DNA of 64,000 bases from Frateuria_A sp051900535 (GCF_051900535.1 NZ_JBHZGI010000003.1:186001-250000), one strand, 5' to 3'; numbered from the stretch's first letter, positions 34,986 through 44,186 are shown. Notes: generated from the letters alone by a model not told the origin. Numbers and translations: made by a program.

Positions 34986-35049
34986 TTGCAGGAGCGGACC
35001 TGTGCGCGACCCGCGGGCTTCCCGATCGCGCACCGTGCGCTCCTGCAGG
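34986..35049. repeat. Dispersed repeat family B, inverted pair
   Basis: TGCAGGAGCGGACCTGTGCGCGACC ... ATCGCGCACCGTGCGCTCCTGCAGG: two inverted arms forming a long hairpin just downstream of the cnoX stop (minus strand). Confidence 0.7.
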
Positions 35050-35070
35050 TGGTTCGCTACCTTGCGGCTG

Positions 35071-35934
35071 TCAGAACAGCAGCGAGGCCATGCGCCGGCG
35101 ATAGCGGCCCACCAGCTCTGCATCGTCCAGCGTGGCAAAGGCGGCCAGCAGGCGCTTCTTCGCGCCACCTTCGTTCCAGTCGCGCGCCTTTTCCAGGATC
35201 GCCAGGAACTGGTCCAGGCCGGCGGCAGGATCGTCTTCCAGCAGTAGCCGCACGCCGAGCAGGTCGCGTGCGGCCCAGTCGGTCGGATCGGCCTGCACAC
35301 GCTCACGCAATTCGGTCAAGGAGGGCGCGCCTTGCAGTGCGCGGGCCAGGTCCAGCTGGCTGCGCAGGCGCACGGCGCGCGCATCGGTGGCGAGGTTCGC
35401 CGGCAGCGCGTTGAGCTCCGCTACGGCGGCGTCGGCCTGGCCGTTGCGCATCAGTGCGAGTGCCAGGTCGAGCTTGAGTTCGGCGCGATCGGGCGCGGCG
35501 GCGATCTCCTGCTGCAGGCGGTTGATCGCCTGCGCGGGGTCTTCTTCCTCCACTGCCTCGGGCTCGGCGGGGACTTCGTCCCCCAGCGGCTGCACGTGGC
35601 GCGAGAGGAACTCGCGCAGCTCGCCCTCGGGCAATGCGCCGGCGAAGCCGTCGAGCAGTTGCCCGTCCTTGACCATCATGACGGTAGGGATGGAGCGGAT
35701 GCCGAACATCGCAGCCAGCTCCTGGTTCTTGTCCACGTCGACCTTGCCCAGGCGGAACGCGCCGTTGTACTCGGCGGCAAGCTTCTCGAGCATGGGGCCC
35801 AGCGTCTTGCACGGGCCGCACCAGGTCGCCCAGAAATCCACCAGCACCGGCGTGGTCATCGAGGCGCGCAGCACCTCGGTCTCGAAGTTGGCCGTATCGA
35901 TGTCGAAGACGTGGGCTTGGGCAGCGGCGGTCAC
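35071..35934 (-). CDS. cnoX: Thioredoxin-TPR co-chaperone of the CnoX (YbbN) family
   Basis: 287-residue protein (E. coli CnoX 284) with an N-terminal thioredoxin domain and a C-terminal TPR-like region (about residues 125-287). CnoX holds unfolding proteins during oxidative or chlorine stress and passes them to GroEL/DnaK. Here the thioredoxin motif is an intact WCGPC (Cys39, Cys42), whereas E. coli CnoX has lost it, so this form could also be redox-active. The start is GTG 35934: GGAG sits 7 bases upstream and no usable ATG is closer. A Glu/Ala/Pro-rich acidic linker (EVPAEPEAVEEEDP) joins the two halves. Confidence 0.88.
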   Translation of the reverse strand: MTAAAQAHVFDIDTANFETEVLRASMTTPVLVDFWATWCGPCKTLGPMLEKLAAEYNGAFRLGKVDVDKNQELAAMFGIRSIPTVMMVKDGQLLDGFAGALPEGELREFLSRHVQPLGDEVPAEPEAVEEEDPAQAINRLQQEIAAAPDRAELKLDLALALMRNGQADAAVAELNALPANLATDARAVRLRSQLDLARALQGAPSLTELRERVQADPTDWAARDLLGVRLLLEDDPAAGLDQFLAILEKARDWNEGGAKKRLLAAFATLDDAELVGRYRRRMASLLF

Positions 35935-36133
35935 TTGAGATCTCCAGGGAAGGAAGGTCCCACATCGGGGCGCCGGCCAGCATATCAAGAGGGCGGGAGG
36001 CGCCGGCATGCACCGGCGCGCTGTTCGGCCGGGAAGCATCGCCCGGGAGTCGGCTCCTGCGAGCATCATGTTGCTTGCCGGCAGTGGCGTGGCGGCGGCA
36101 TCCCTCGGGCGCGCGATTTGCGAGAATAGGCCG

Positions 36134-36808
36134 ATGAGCACGCCCGAGCACGGCCTGGCCCGCATCGACGCGACGGATGACCCCGCGTCGGCACGGCCGC
36201 ACGCGCCGTCCAGCCCGTTGCTGATCTGCGAGCACTGCGACACGGTGCACCGCAACCACGCGTTGGCGCGGGGCGAGACCATGCGCTGCGTGCGCTGCGG
36301 GGCGTTGCTGGCTCGTTACCACGTGCTCAACGCGGGCGGCATGCTGGCGCTGGTGCTCACGGCGCTGATCGTGTTCCTGATTGCCAACGTGTGGCCGGTG
36401 GTCACCCTGGGCCTGGGTTCGCAGCAGAGCAGCGCCACGCTGTGGGGCATCATCCTGAAGATGTGGGGCCAGGGGGCGCCGATCGTGGCGGTGATCGCCG
36501 CCGCTACGCTGTTCTTTTTCCCGCTGAACAAGATGCTGATGCTGGGCTGGGTGCTCTTCTTCGCCCGCGACGGCCGGCGTGCGCCCGGCTTCGCGTCCAT
36601 CATGAAGTCGCTGTACTACCTCCAGCCGTGGACGATGAGCGAGGTTTTCGTGCTCGGCGCGATCGTGTCCATCGTCAAGGCGCACGCCTATTTCGACGTG
36701 CAGCCGGATCCTGGCATCTGGGCCTATGGCGTGTTGATGCTGTTGATCACGGTGTTCTCCGGGATCGACCTGCGCTCGCTGTGGGACATGACGGAGCCGG
36801 ACCAATGA
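36134..36808 (+). CDS. pqiA1: PqiA-family membrane protein, first half
   Basis: 224-residue inner-membrane protein corresponding to one half of E. coli PqiA. A zinc-ribbon-like motif (LICEHCDTVHR...MRCVRCGALL) is followed by four helices, with the signature GMLALVLTALIVFLIANVWPVVTLGL and KSLYYLQPWTMSEVFVLGAIVSIVKA. PqiA works with the MCE protein PqiB and lipoprotein PqiC in lipid trafficking across the envelope. Its stop overlaps the start of the next gene. ATG 36134 chosen because the upstream extension is unrelated. Confidence 0.92.
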   Translation: MSTPEHGLARIDATDDPASARPHAPSSPLLICEHCDTVHRNHALARGETMRCVRCGALLARYHVLNAGGMLALVLTALIVFLIANVWPVVTLGLGSQQSSATLWGIILKMWGQGAPIVAVIAAATLFFFPLNKMLMLGWVLFFARDGRRAPGFASIMKSLYYLQPWTMSEVFVLGAIVSIVKAHAYFDVQPDPGIWAYGVLMLLITVFSGIDLRSLWDMTEPDQ

Positions 36809-37425
36809 GCCGCGCGCCGCGCGCAGCGGAACTGGGCATCATCGGCTGCCACGTGTGCGGGCTGGTCTGCCTCGCGCCGACGGGCGACGACGCGGCCTGC
36901 CCGCGCTGCGGCGCGGCGCTGCACCGGCGCAAGCGCGACAGCATCGCCCGCACCTGGGCGCTGCTGGTGGCTGCGTTCATCCTTTACATCCCCGCGAACC
37001 TGTTGCCGATCATGCGCACGGTGAGCCTGGGCGACATCGACGACAACACCATCATCAGCGGCGTGGTGGAACTGTGGGTCAAGGGTTCGCCGAGCCTGGC
37101 GGTGATCGTGTTCACCGCCTCGATCGTGGTGCCGATGACCAAGTTCCTGGTGCTGGGCACGTTGCTGGCGAGCACCCGGCGCCACAGCCGATGGGCGTTG
37201 CGCCAGCGTGCCAAGCTTTACCGGGCGGTGGAGTTCATCGGCTACTGGTCGATGCTGGACGTGTTCGTGGTGGCATTGCTTACCGCGCTGGTGCGCTTCG
37301 GCTTTTTCAGCCAGGTCGAACCATTGCCGGGCGTGGTGTTCTTCGGCCTGACCGTGATACTTACGATGTTCTCCTCCATGAGTTTCGACCCCCGATTGAT
37401 GTGGGATGGACCCGACGATGATTGA
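36805..37425 (+). CDS. pqiA2: PqiA-family membrane protein, second half
   Basis: 206-residue inner-membrane protein matching the other half of PqiA. A second zinc ribbon (CHVCGLVC...CPRCGAALHRRK) precedes the helices; the signatures ILYIPANLLPIMRTVSLG, TIISGVVELWVKGSPSLAVIVF and EFIGYWSMLDVFVVALLTALV follow. It overlaps the upstream gene by 4 bases and the pqiB start by 8 bases or more, so the set is translationally coupled. Confidence 0.92.
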   Translation: MSRAPRAAELGIIGCHVCGLVCLAPTGDDAACPRCGAALHRRKRDSIARTWALLVAAFILYIPANLLPIMRTVSLGDIDDNTIISGVVELWVKGSPSLAVIVFTASIVVPMTKFLVLGTLLASTRRHSRWALRQRAKLYRAVEFIGYWSMLDVFVVALLTALVRFGFFSQVEPLPGVVFFGLTVILTMFSSMSFDPRLMWDGPDDD

Positions 37426-39085
37426 GCAGACCCCGCGCGAGGACTTGCCCGAGCCGGTGGTGCGCAAGCACCGCTTCAGCCTTTCGCTGATCTGGCTGGT
37501 GCCGGTACTGGCCGCGCTGGTAGGCCTGTCGCTGGTGGTGCACGCCTGGCTGCAGGCGGGGCCAGAGATCACCATCACCTTCCAGACCGCTGAGGGCCTG
37601 GAGTCCGGCAAGACCCCGGTCAAGTACAAGAACGTAGTGATCGGCAAGGTCACCGGCCTGGACCTGACCGAGGACCGCGAGCGGGTGCGCGTCACGGTCG
37701 CGCTGAACAAGAGCGCCGAGAGCTTCGCCACCAAGGGTACGCGTTACTGGGTGGTGCGTCCGCGCATCGGCCTGGGCGGTGTGTCGGGCGTGGATACGCT
37801 GCTTTCGGGCGCCTTCATCGGCACCGACGTGGGCGATTCGAAGGAAGAGCAGTACGAGTTCGCCGGCCTGGAAGCGCCGCCGGCGGTGCTGCATGGCGCG
37901 CCCGGCAAGAGCTTCGTGCTGCACACCGACGACCTTGGCTCGCTCGATACCGGCTCGCCCGTGTACTACCGCCGCATCCAGGTAGGCCGCGTGTCGTCCT
38001 ATACGCTGGACAAGGACGGCAAGGGCGTATCGCTGCGCATCTTCATCGACGGGCCGAACGACCGCTTCGTCACCCGTGGGACGCGGTTCTGGAATGCCAG
38101 CGGCGTCGACGTCTCGCTCGGGGCCAACGGGCTGAAGCTCAACACGCAGTCGCTGGCGACGGTGATCGCCGGCGGCGTGGCGTTCGAGGAACCGCGCGGT
38201 CCGCACGATGCGACCCCGGCGCCCGAGGACGCCGACTTTGCGCTGTTCGGTGACGAGGCCACCGCCATGGCGCCGCCGGACGGACCGCCGCGCTACATCC
38301 GGATGCGCTTCAACCAGTCGCTGCGAGGTCTGGCGGTGGACGCGCCGGTGGAGTTCCTGGGTGTGAACATCGGCAAGGTCGTATCCCTCACCATGGACTA
38401 CGACGCGAAACACTCGCGCTTCCCGCTCACCGTCGGTGCGGTGGTGTACCCGCAGCGGCTAGGCCATGCCTACGACAAGCTCGCCGCGCAGGCGGGCATG
38501 AAGGACGGGCGCGTCGACCTGGCGCGCATGTTCGGACCGCTGGTCGCGCATGGCCTGCGTGCGCAGGCGCGCACCGGCAACCTGCTGACCGGACAGCTCT
38601 ACATCGCGCTGGACTTCGTGCCCAAGGCGCCCAAGGCGAGCTTCGACCTGGCCGCGACGCCGATCGAACTGCCCACCGCGCCGGGCAGCTTCGACAAGCT
38701 GCAGGAGCAGCTGGCGGACATCGTCACCAAGGTGCAGAAGATTCCGTTCGACAGCATCGGGCACAACCTGGACCAGACGCTGGCGGACCTGGACCGCACG
38801 CTCAAGCAGGTCAACGGCGGCGTGTTGCCCGAGCTCAGGGGCACGCTCAAGGGCGCGCAGCGAACGCTGGGCAGCGCCGACAACGCGCTGTCGGCCGATT
38901 CGCCGCTGCAGCAGAACCTCGGCAGCACGCTGGGCGAGTTGCAACGCATGGCCCGTTCGCTGCGCGCGCTGACCGATTACCTGGGCGTGCATCCGGAGGC
39001 CCTCATCCGTGGCCGGCCGGACGATCCGCCACCGGCGCAACCCGAACGAACCCGTCCGTCCGCCCGGCAAGGGAGCAAGCCATGA
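37418..39085 (+). CDS. pqiB: PqiB, MCE (MlaD-like) domain lipid-transport protein
   Basis: 555-residue protein with one N-terminal transmembrane helix (SLIWLVPVLAALVGLSLVVHAWL) and three MCE domains in tandem: about residues 40-135 (GPEITITFQTAEGLESGKTPVKYKN), 155-215 (SLDTGSPVYYRRIQVGRV) and 285-390 (GLAVDAPVEFLGVNIGKV). A long helical C-terminal region follows. In E. coli PqiB hexamers stack into a tunnel spanning the periplasm. ATG 37418, which overlaps the previous stop, is preferred; an in-frame ATG at 37406 is possible and adds four residues. Confidence 0.93.
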   Translation: MIEQTPREDLPEPVVRKHRFSLSLIWLVPVLAALVGLSLVVHAWLQAGPEITITFQTAEGLESGKTPVKYKNVVIGKVTGLDLTEDRERVRVTVALNKSAESFATKGTRYWVVRPRIGLGGVSGVDTLLSGAFIGTDVGDSKEEQYEFAGLEAPPAVLHGAPGKSFVLHTDDLGSLDTGSPVYYRRIQVGRVSSYTLDKDGKGVSLRIFIDGPNDRFVTRGTRFWNASGVDVSLGANGLKLNTQSLATVIAGGVAFEEPRGPHDATPAPEDADFALFGDEATAMAPPDGPPRYIRMRFNQSLRGLAVDAPVEFLGVNIGKVVSLTMDYDAKHSRFPLTVGAVVYPQRLGHAYDKLAAQAGMKDGRVDLARMFGPLVAHGLRAQARTGNLLTGQLYIALDFVPKAPKASFDLAATPIELPTAPGSFDKLQEQLADIVTKVQKIPFDSIGHNLDQTLADLDRTLKQVNGGVLPELRGTLKGAQRTLGSADNALSADSPLQQNLGSTLGELQRMARSLRALTDYLGVHPEALIRGRPDDPPPAQPERTRPSARQGSKP

Positions 39086-39684
39086 TCCGCACGCGACACC
39101 TGCTGGCCGCCGCGCTGGCGCTGGGGCTGGCCGGCTGCGCCTCCGAGCCGGCGCACTACTACACGTTGCTGGCGCCGGCGCCGGCGGATGCCGGCACGGC
39201 GAGCCGTGCGCCTTTCGACTTCGAATTGATGCCGGTCGGCATTCCCGCCCAGGTCGACCAGCCCCAACTGGTGATCCGCCAGGGCGGGCAGAGCGTAGCC
39301 CCGCTGTCAGGCGAACGCTGGATCGCGCCCCTGGCCGATGAGGTGAGGGCCGCGTTGTCGGCCGATCTGTCCCAAGCGCTGCACGCCCGGGACGCCACCG
39401 GCATGCCCGGCGGCAGCAAGCCGCGGCTGCGCATCAAGGTCGACCTGCGGCGGTTCGATTCGGCACCCGGCGACTACGCGCTGGTGGACGCCGCCTGGAC
39501 CGTGCGCCAGTTGCAGGGCGACGCCACGCTCGCCTGCACCAGCCAGATCCGCGAGCCCGTCGGGGCCGGTTACGGCGCGCTGGTCGAAGGCCACCAGCAG
39601 GCACTGGCCAGGCTCGCCGGAGAGATCGCCCGGATCGCCGGACCCGTCGCGGCGGCCAAGCCGACTGCCTGCCCCAGCCCGTAG
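39082..39684 (+). CDS. pqiC: PqiC/DUF330 outer-membrane lipoprotein
   Basis: 200-residue lipoprotein (lipobox LAGC, Cys19) of the ABC-type transport auxiliary family that docks the PqiB tunnel to the outer membrane. Family elements include PAHYYTLLAPAP after the lipobox, FDFELMPVGIPAQVDQPQLV, SGERWIAPLADEVRAALSADLSQ and LRIKVDLRRFDSAPGDYALVDAAW. It overlaps the pqiB stop by 4 bases and completes the four-gene pqi operon. Confidence 0.92.
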   Translation: MIRTRHLLAAALALGLAGCASEPAHYYTLLAPAPADAGTASRAPFDFELMPVGIPAQVDQPQLVIRQGGQSVAPLSGERWIAPLADEVRAALSADLSQALHARDATGMPGGSKPRLRIKVDLRRFDSAPGDYALVDAAWTVRQLQGDATLACTSQIREPVGAGYGALVEGHQQALARLAGEIARIAGPVAAAKPTACPSP

Positions 39685-39746
39685 GGTGGGCCTCTCCCCA
39701 CCGCAGTACGCGTGGGGAAAGCGGTGGGCTGAAGCCCACCCGACGC
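39681..39746. repeat. Dispersed repeat family A, inverted pair
   Basis: GTAGGGTGGGCCTCTCCCCACC and GGTGGGCTGAAGCCCACCCGAC, separated by a short spacer, between pqiC and leuS. The second unit is identical over 18 bases to the one at 21.2 kb. Confidence 0.7.
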
Positions 39747-39773
39747 CGGGGTGCCCAAACCACGGCTTTCTTC

Positions 39774-39802
39774 TTGGCTCCAAGCGGGCGCTGGGCTAGG
39801 CT
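39774..39802 (+). promoter_or_regulatory. Weak candidate promoter of the leuS operon
   Basis: TTGGCT (39774-39779), a 17-base spacer, TAGGCT (39797-39802), followed by a GC-rich potential hairpin and the leuS start 65 bases on. The spacing is right but matches to consensus are modest. Confidence 0.3.
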
Positions 39803-39866
39803 GACGGGTTCCCGCCGCGGCCTTCCCGACCGGCCGCGCGAGCCCCACAGCAACGGCACCGGACAC

Positions 39867-42629
39867 ATGCAGGACTCCCACGAACAGGCTTCGAACGAAC
39901 AGGGCTACCAGCCGCAGGCGGTGGAAACCGCCGCGCAGCAGTACTGGAGCGCAAACCACGCCTACGAGGTCGTCGAGGACGCCTCCCGGCCCAAGTTCTA
40001 CTGTCTTTCGATGCTGCCGTATCCGTCCGGCGCGCTGCACATGGGCCACGTGCGCAACTACACCATCGGCGACGTGATCAGCCGCTATCAGCGCATGAAC
40101 GGCAAGAACGTGCTGCAGCCGATGGGCTGGGATGCGTTCGGCCTGCCCGCCGAGAACGCCGCGATCAAGAACCGGACCGCGCCGGCCAAGTGGACCTACA
40201 AGAACATCGAGCACATGCGCGAGCAGTTGAAGCGCATGGGCTTCGCCTACGACTGGACGCGCGAGTTCGCCACCTGCCGACCCGAGTACTACCGCTGGGA
40301 ACAGCTGATGTTCACGCGGTTGATGAAGAAGGGCATGGCCTACCGCAAGAACGCGGTGGTGAACTGGGATCCGGTCGACCAGACCGTGCTCGCCAACGAG
40401 CAGGTGATCGACGGCCGCGGCTGGCGTTCGGGCGCGCTGGTGGAAAAGCGCGAGATCCCGCAGTGGTTCCTGAAGATCACCGACTACGCGCAGGAACTGC
40501 TCGCTGGCCTGGACACGCTGCCGGGCTGGCCCGACGCGGTCAAGACCATGCAGCGCAACTGGATCGGTCGCTCCGAGGGCCTGGAAATCCACTTTGCCGT
40601 GGAGGGCGAGCGCGAACCGCTGACCGTGTTCACGACGCGCCCCGACACCTTGATGGGCGTCTCCTTCGTCTCGATCGCCGGCGAGCATCCGCTGGCGCTC
40701 AAGGCGGCGCAGGGCAATGAGCGGTTGTCCGCGTTTCTGGAAGAGCTCAAGCACGGTGGCGTGTCCGAAGCCGAGCTGGAAACCCAGGACAAGCGCGGCA
40801 TGGACACCGGCCTGCGCGCGATCCATCCGGTTACCGGCGAGCCGATCCCCGTGTGGGTGGCCAACTTCGTGCTGATGGGCTACGGCACCGGCGCCGTGAT
40901 GGCGGTGCCCGGGCACGACCAGCGCGACTGGGAGTTCGCGCAGAAGTATTCGCTGCCGATTCGGATGGTGATCGTCGACCGGGGCGTCGTCGACGCGCTG
41001 GCCGAGATCGGCCACGACCTGCGCCAGGGCGTGGGGGCAAATCCCATGCGTGCGGCGCTGCACGGAAGCGACACCGACGCCTACGAAACCTCGGCCGCGC
41101 TGCGCACGGTGCAGGAATTCGAGCGCCGCATCCACGAAGACGCCGCCTGGACCGAGCGCGGTATCCTGGTGAACTCCGGTGATTACGACGGACTCGACTT
41201 CGTCCAGGCGTTCGACGGCATCGCCGATCGGCTGGAGCGCGACGGCAAGGGGCAGCGTCGCGTGAACTGGCGCCTGCGCGACTGGGGCGTCAGCCGCCAG
41301 CGCTATTGGGGCTGCCCGATCCCGGTGATCTACTGCGGCAAGTGCGGCGCCGTCCCGGTGCCGGAAGACCAGTTGCCGGTGGTGCTGCCCGAGGACGTGG
41401 AGAACGCCTTTGCCACGAGCGGCGTCGTGCAATCGCCGATCAAGGCCGATCCGGAGTGGCGCAAGTGCGCCTGCCCGCAGTGCGGCGGCGCGGCCGAGCG
41501 CGAGACGGACACCTTCGACACCTTCATGGAGTCGAGCTGGTACTACGCCCGCTACACCAGCCCGGGCGCCCAGGCCCAAGTCGACGCGCGCGCCAACTAC
41601 TGGCTGCCGGTGGACCAGTACATCGGCGGCATCGAGCACGCGATCCTGCACCTGCTGTACTTCCGCTTCTATCACAAGCTGTTGCGCGACGCGGGCCTCG
41701 TGCACTCCGACGAGCCGGCCACCAACCTGCTGTGCCAGGGCATGGTGATCGCCGAAACCTTCTATCGCGAAAACGGTGACGGTTCGAAGGACTGGATCAA
41801 TCCCGCCGACGTCGAGATCGAGCGCGACGAGCGGGCACGCGTCGTGGGCGCGCGGCTCAAGGCAGACGGCCGGCCGGCGCAGATCGGCGGCGTCGAGAAG
41901 ATGTCCAAATCCAAGAACAACGGCGTCGACCCGCAGGCGATGGTGGAGAAGTTCGGCGCCGACACGGTGCGCCTGTTTTCCATGTTTGCCGCGCCGCCGG
42001 AACAGTCACTGGAGTGGAGCGAGGCGGGCGTGGAGGGCATGGCCCGCTTCCTGCGCCGCTTCTGGCGCGAGGTGACCACGCACGCGTCGCAGCCGGACCA
42101 TCCGGTGGTCGACCCGGCCGCGCTCGACGCCGGCCAGAAGGCCATGCGCCGTCAGCTGCACGAAGCCATCCAGAAGGTCGGCGACGACCTCGGCCGCCGG
42201 CACTCTTTCAACACCGCCATCGCCGCGCTGATGGAACTGCTCAACGCACTGGGCAAGTTCACCGACATGAGCGAGGAAGGCCGTGCGGTTCGCCACGAGG
42301 CGCTGGAGGCGATGGTGCTGCTGCTCAACCCGGTGGTGCCGCATATCAGCCACGCGCTGTGGCAGGTGTTGGGCCACCCCGAGACGGTGCTGGAGAACGA
42401 GCCCTGGCCGCAGCCGGACCCGTCCGCGCTGGTGCGCGACACGGTCACCCTGGCCGTGCAGGTCAACGGCAAGCTGCGCGCTACCATCGAGGTGTCGGCC
42501 AACGTGTCGAAGGAAGAGGCCGAAGCCATGGCGCGCGCCCAGCCGCAGGTGCAGGCGCATCTGGAAGGACTGGCCGTGCGCAAGGTGATCGTCGTGCCAG
42601 GCAAGATCGTCAACATCGTCGCGGGATGA
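39867..42629 (+). CDS. leuS: Leucyl-tRNA synthetase
   Basis: Class I aminoacyl-tRNA synthetase of 920 residues (E. coli 860; the extra length is a short N-terminal extension plus small insertions, one of them in the zinc-like KCGA/CPQCGG region). HIGH-type motif PYPSGALHMGHVRNYT near residue 50, CP1 editing domain with TTRPDTLMGVSF and PGHDQRDWEFA, KMSKS loop VEKMSKSKNNGVDPQ, and a C-terminal anticodon-binding domain ending VRKVIVVPGKIVNIVAG. ATG 39867 is chosen because homology begins shortly after it. It is the first gene of leuS-lptE-holA. Confidence 0.98.
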   Translation: MQDSHEQASNEQGYQPQAVETAAQQYWSANHAYEVVEDASRPKFYCLSMLPYPSGALHMGHVRNYTIGDVISRYQRMNGKNVLQPMGWDAFGLPAENAAIKNRTAPAKWTYKNIEHMREQLKRMGFAYDWTREFATCRPEYYRWEQLMFTRLMKKGMAYRKNAVVNWDPVDQTVLANEQVIDGRGWRSGALVEKREIPQWFLKITDYAQELLAGLDTLPGWPDAVKTMQRNWIGRSEGLEIHFAVEGEREPLTVFTTRPDTLMGVSFVSIAGEHPLALKAAQGNERLSAFLEELKHGGVSEAELETQDKRGMDTGLRAIHPVTGEPIPVWVANFVLMGYGTGAVMAVPGHDQRDWEFAQKYSLPIRMVIVDRGVVDALAEIGHDLRQGVGANPMRAALHGSDTDAYETSAALRTVQEFERRIHEDAAWTERGILVNSGDYDGLDFVQAFDGIADRLERDGKGQRRVNWRLRDWGVSRQRYWGCPIPVIYCGKCGAVPVPEDQLPVVLPEDVENAFATSGVVQSPIKADPEWRKCACPQCGGAAERETDTFDTFMESSWYYARYTSPGAQAQVDARANYWLPVDQYIGGIEHAILHLLYFRFYHKLLRDAGLVHSDEPATNLLCQGMVIAETFYRENGDGSKDWINPADVEIERDERARVVGARLKADGRPAQIGGVEKMSKSKNNGVDPQAMVEKFGADTVRLFSMFAAPPEQSLEWSEAGVEGMARFLRRFWREVTTHASQPDHPVVDPAALDAGQKAMRRQLHEAIQKVGDDLGRRHSFNTAIAALMELLNALGKFTDMSEEGRAVRHEALEAMVLLLNPVVPHISHALWQVLGHPETVLENEPWPQPDPSALVRDTVTLAVQVNGKLRATIEVSANVSKEEAEAMARAQPQVQAHLEGLAVRKVIVVPGKIVNIVAG

Positions 42630-42634
42630 GCCCC

Positions 42635-43165
42635 ATGAACCGTCTGTTCCGAGCCTCGCTGCTGGTCTGCACCCTCGCGCTGTCGGCGTGCGGCTTTCAC
42701 CTGCGCCAGAGCGCCGCGCTGCCGACCTCGATGCAGCGCATGCACCTGACCGTCAACGGCGGCGGCAGCCTGCAGCGCGACCTGGCCCGTGCGCTGGAGG
42801 ATTCCGGCGTCACCCTCGAGGACGAGGGCGGCCCGGGCATCGCCGAGCTGAAGGTTCCCGTCGCCGCGTTCGACACCGACACGCTGAGCGTCAGCGGTGG
42901 CGCCCGCGTCACCGAGTACACGGTCCGCTACCAGGTGCGCTTCGAGGTCGACGACAGCAACGGGCAGGCGCTGGTGCCGCAGCAGCGCGTCGACATGTCA
43001 CGCGACTTCAGCTACGACGCGCTCAACACCGTCGGCACCGATGCACAGGTGGAGGAAATCCGCCGCAGCCTCAACGACGACATGGTGCAGGCGATCCTGT
43101 TCCGCCTGCAGGCGGCCGGTCGCCACCAGCTGGCCGAACCGGCCGCGGCGTCCAGCGCGGGCTGA
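42635..43165 (+). CDS. lptE: LPS-assembly lipoprotein LptE
   Basis: Outer-membrane lipoprotein (176 residues) that plugs the LptD barrel and helps insert lipopolysaccharide. Signal peptide and lipobox MNRLFRASLLVCTLALSACGFHLR (Cys19 region), then the conserved GFHLRQSAALPTSMQRMHL and the TEYTVRYQVRFEV strand. An alternative ATG at 42626 (overlapping the leuS stop as ATGA) would add three residues without affecting the signal peptide. Position between leuS and holA is the conserved one. Confidence 0.93.
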   Translation: MNRLFRASLLVCTLALSACGFHLRQSAALPTSMQRMHLTVNGGGSLQRDLARALEDSGVTLEDEGGPGIAELKVPVAAFDTDTLSVSGGARVTEYTVRYQVRFEVDDSNGQALVPQQRVDMSRDFSYDALNTVGTDAQVEEIRRSLNDDMVQAILFRLQAAGRHQLAEPAAASSAG

Positions 43166-43166
43166 C

Positions 43167-44177
43167 ATGCCGCTCTCGCCCGCCCAGTGGAACAAGGTGC
43201 TGGCGTCCGATCGCCTGTCGCCGGTGTACCTGCTGGCGGGCGAGGAACTGCTGGTGCTGGAAGCGGCCGATGCGCTGCGCGCGCGTGCCCGTGAACTGGG
43301 CTACGCCGAACGCGAGGTGCTCGAGGCCGGTCAGCATTTCGATTGGGACGACCTGGCGCGCTCGGCCGCGGGCATGTCGCTGTTCGCCAGCCGCCGCCTG
43401 CTCGACCTGCGCCTGCCGACCGGGCGGCCGGGCGTGGAGGGTGCGAAGGCGATCACCGCGTTCTGCGCCGACCCGCCGCCGGACGTGACCCTGCTGATCA
43501 CCGCGGTGGAGTGGAGCAACAAGCACGAGGGGGCGTGGACCAAACAGGTGGACGCCGCCGGCGTGCTGGCGGTGTTCAACGCCCCCAAGCCGCAGGAATG
43601 GTCGTCGTGGATCGGCGCGCGGCTCGCCTCACGCGGGCTTGCCGCGACGCCCGATGCCGCCGCACTGCTCGCCGAACGGGTGGAGGGCAACCTGCTCGCC
43701 GCGGCGCAGGAGATCGACAAGCTGGTCGTCCTGCACGGCAGCGGTCGCATCGACGCGGTCGAGATGGAAAACCTGGTCGCCGACAGTGCCCGCTATGACG
43801 CGTTCAAGCTCACCGATGCCGCTTTCGCCGGCGACGGCGGCCGCGCGCTGCGCATCCTGGCCGGCCTGCGCGGCGAGGGCGAGGACCTGATCCCGCTGAT
43901 GGGCTGGCTGGTCAACCAGCTGCAGCTCGCGCTGCGCCTGGCCAACGCGCGCGATTTTGCCGCGCAGGCGCGCGCCGAGCGGTTGTGGCCGGCGCGCGAG
44001 CAACTCTTCCGCAAGGCCCTCCGTCGCGCGCCACGCGAGCACTGGCTGGCCTGCCTGGCCCGGGCCTCGCGCATCGATCGCATGGCCAAGGGTCGTGAGT
44101 GGGGCGAGCCGTGGCTGGAAGCCGAGCGGCTGATCGCCGCCATCGCCGAGCCGCGGGCCGCCGCGGCGCTGGGGTGA
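43167..44177 (+). CDS. holA: DNA polymerase III delta subunit
   Basis: Clamp-loader delta subunit (336 residues; E. coli 343) that opens the beta clamp. It has the N-terminal SPVYLLAGEELLVLEAADALR strand-turn, a degenerate ATPase-like domain without Walker motifs, the beta-opening region (FASRRLLDLRLP), and the C-terminal oligomerisation domain (LIPLMGWLVNQLQLALRLA...). It starts 1 base after lptE and is followed by a repeat-filled gap before nadD. Confidence 0.94.
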   Translation: MPLSPAQWNKVLASDRLSPVYLLAGEELLVLEAADALRARARELGYAEREVLEAGQHFDWDDLARSAAGMSLFASRRLLDLRLPTGRPGVEGAKAITAFCADPPPDVTLLITAVEWSNKHEGAWTKQVDAAGVLAVFNAPKPQEWSSWIGARLASRGLAATPDAAALLAERVEGNLLAAAQEIDKLVVLHGSGRIDAVEMENLVADSARYDAFKLTDAAFAGDGGRALRILAGLRGEGEDLIPLMGWLVNQLQLALRLANARDFAAQARAERLWPAREQLFRKALRRAPREHWLACLARASRIDRMAKGREWGEPWLEAERLIAAIAEPRAAAALG

Positions 44178-44186
44178 GCGCGCCTT

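Noticed and set aside
39570..41705. 711-codon antisense frame opposite leuS
   Set aside because: A codon-bias shadow of leuS with no signal, motif or ribosome binding site.
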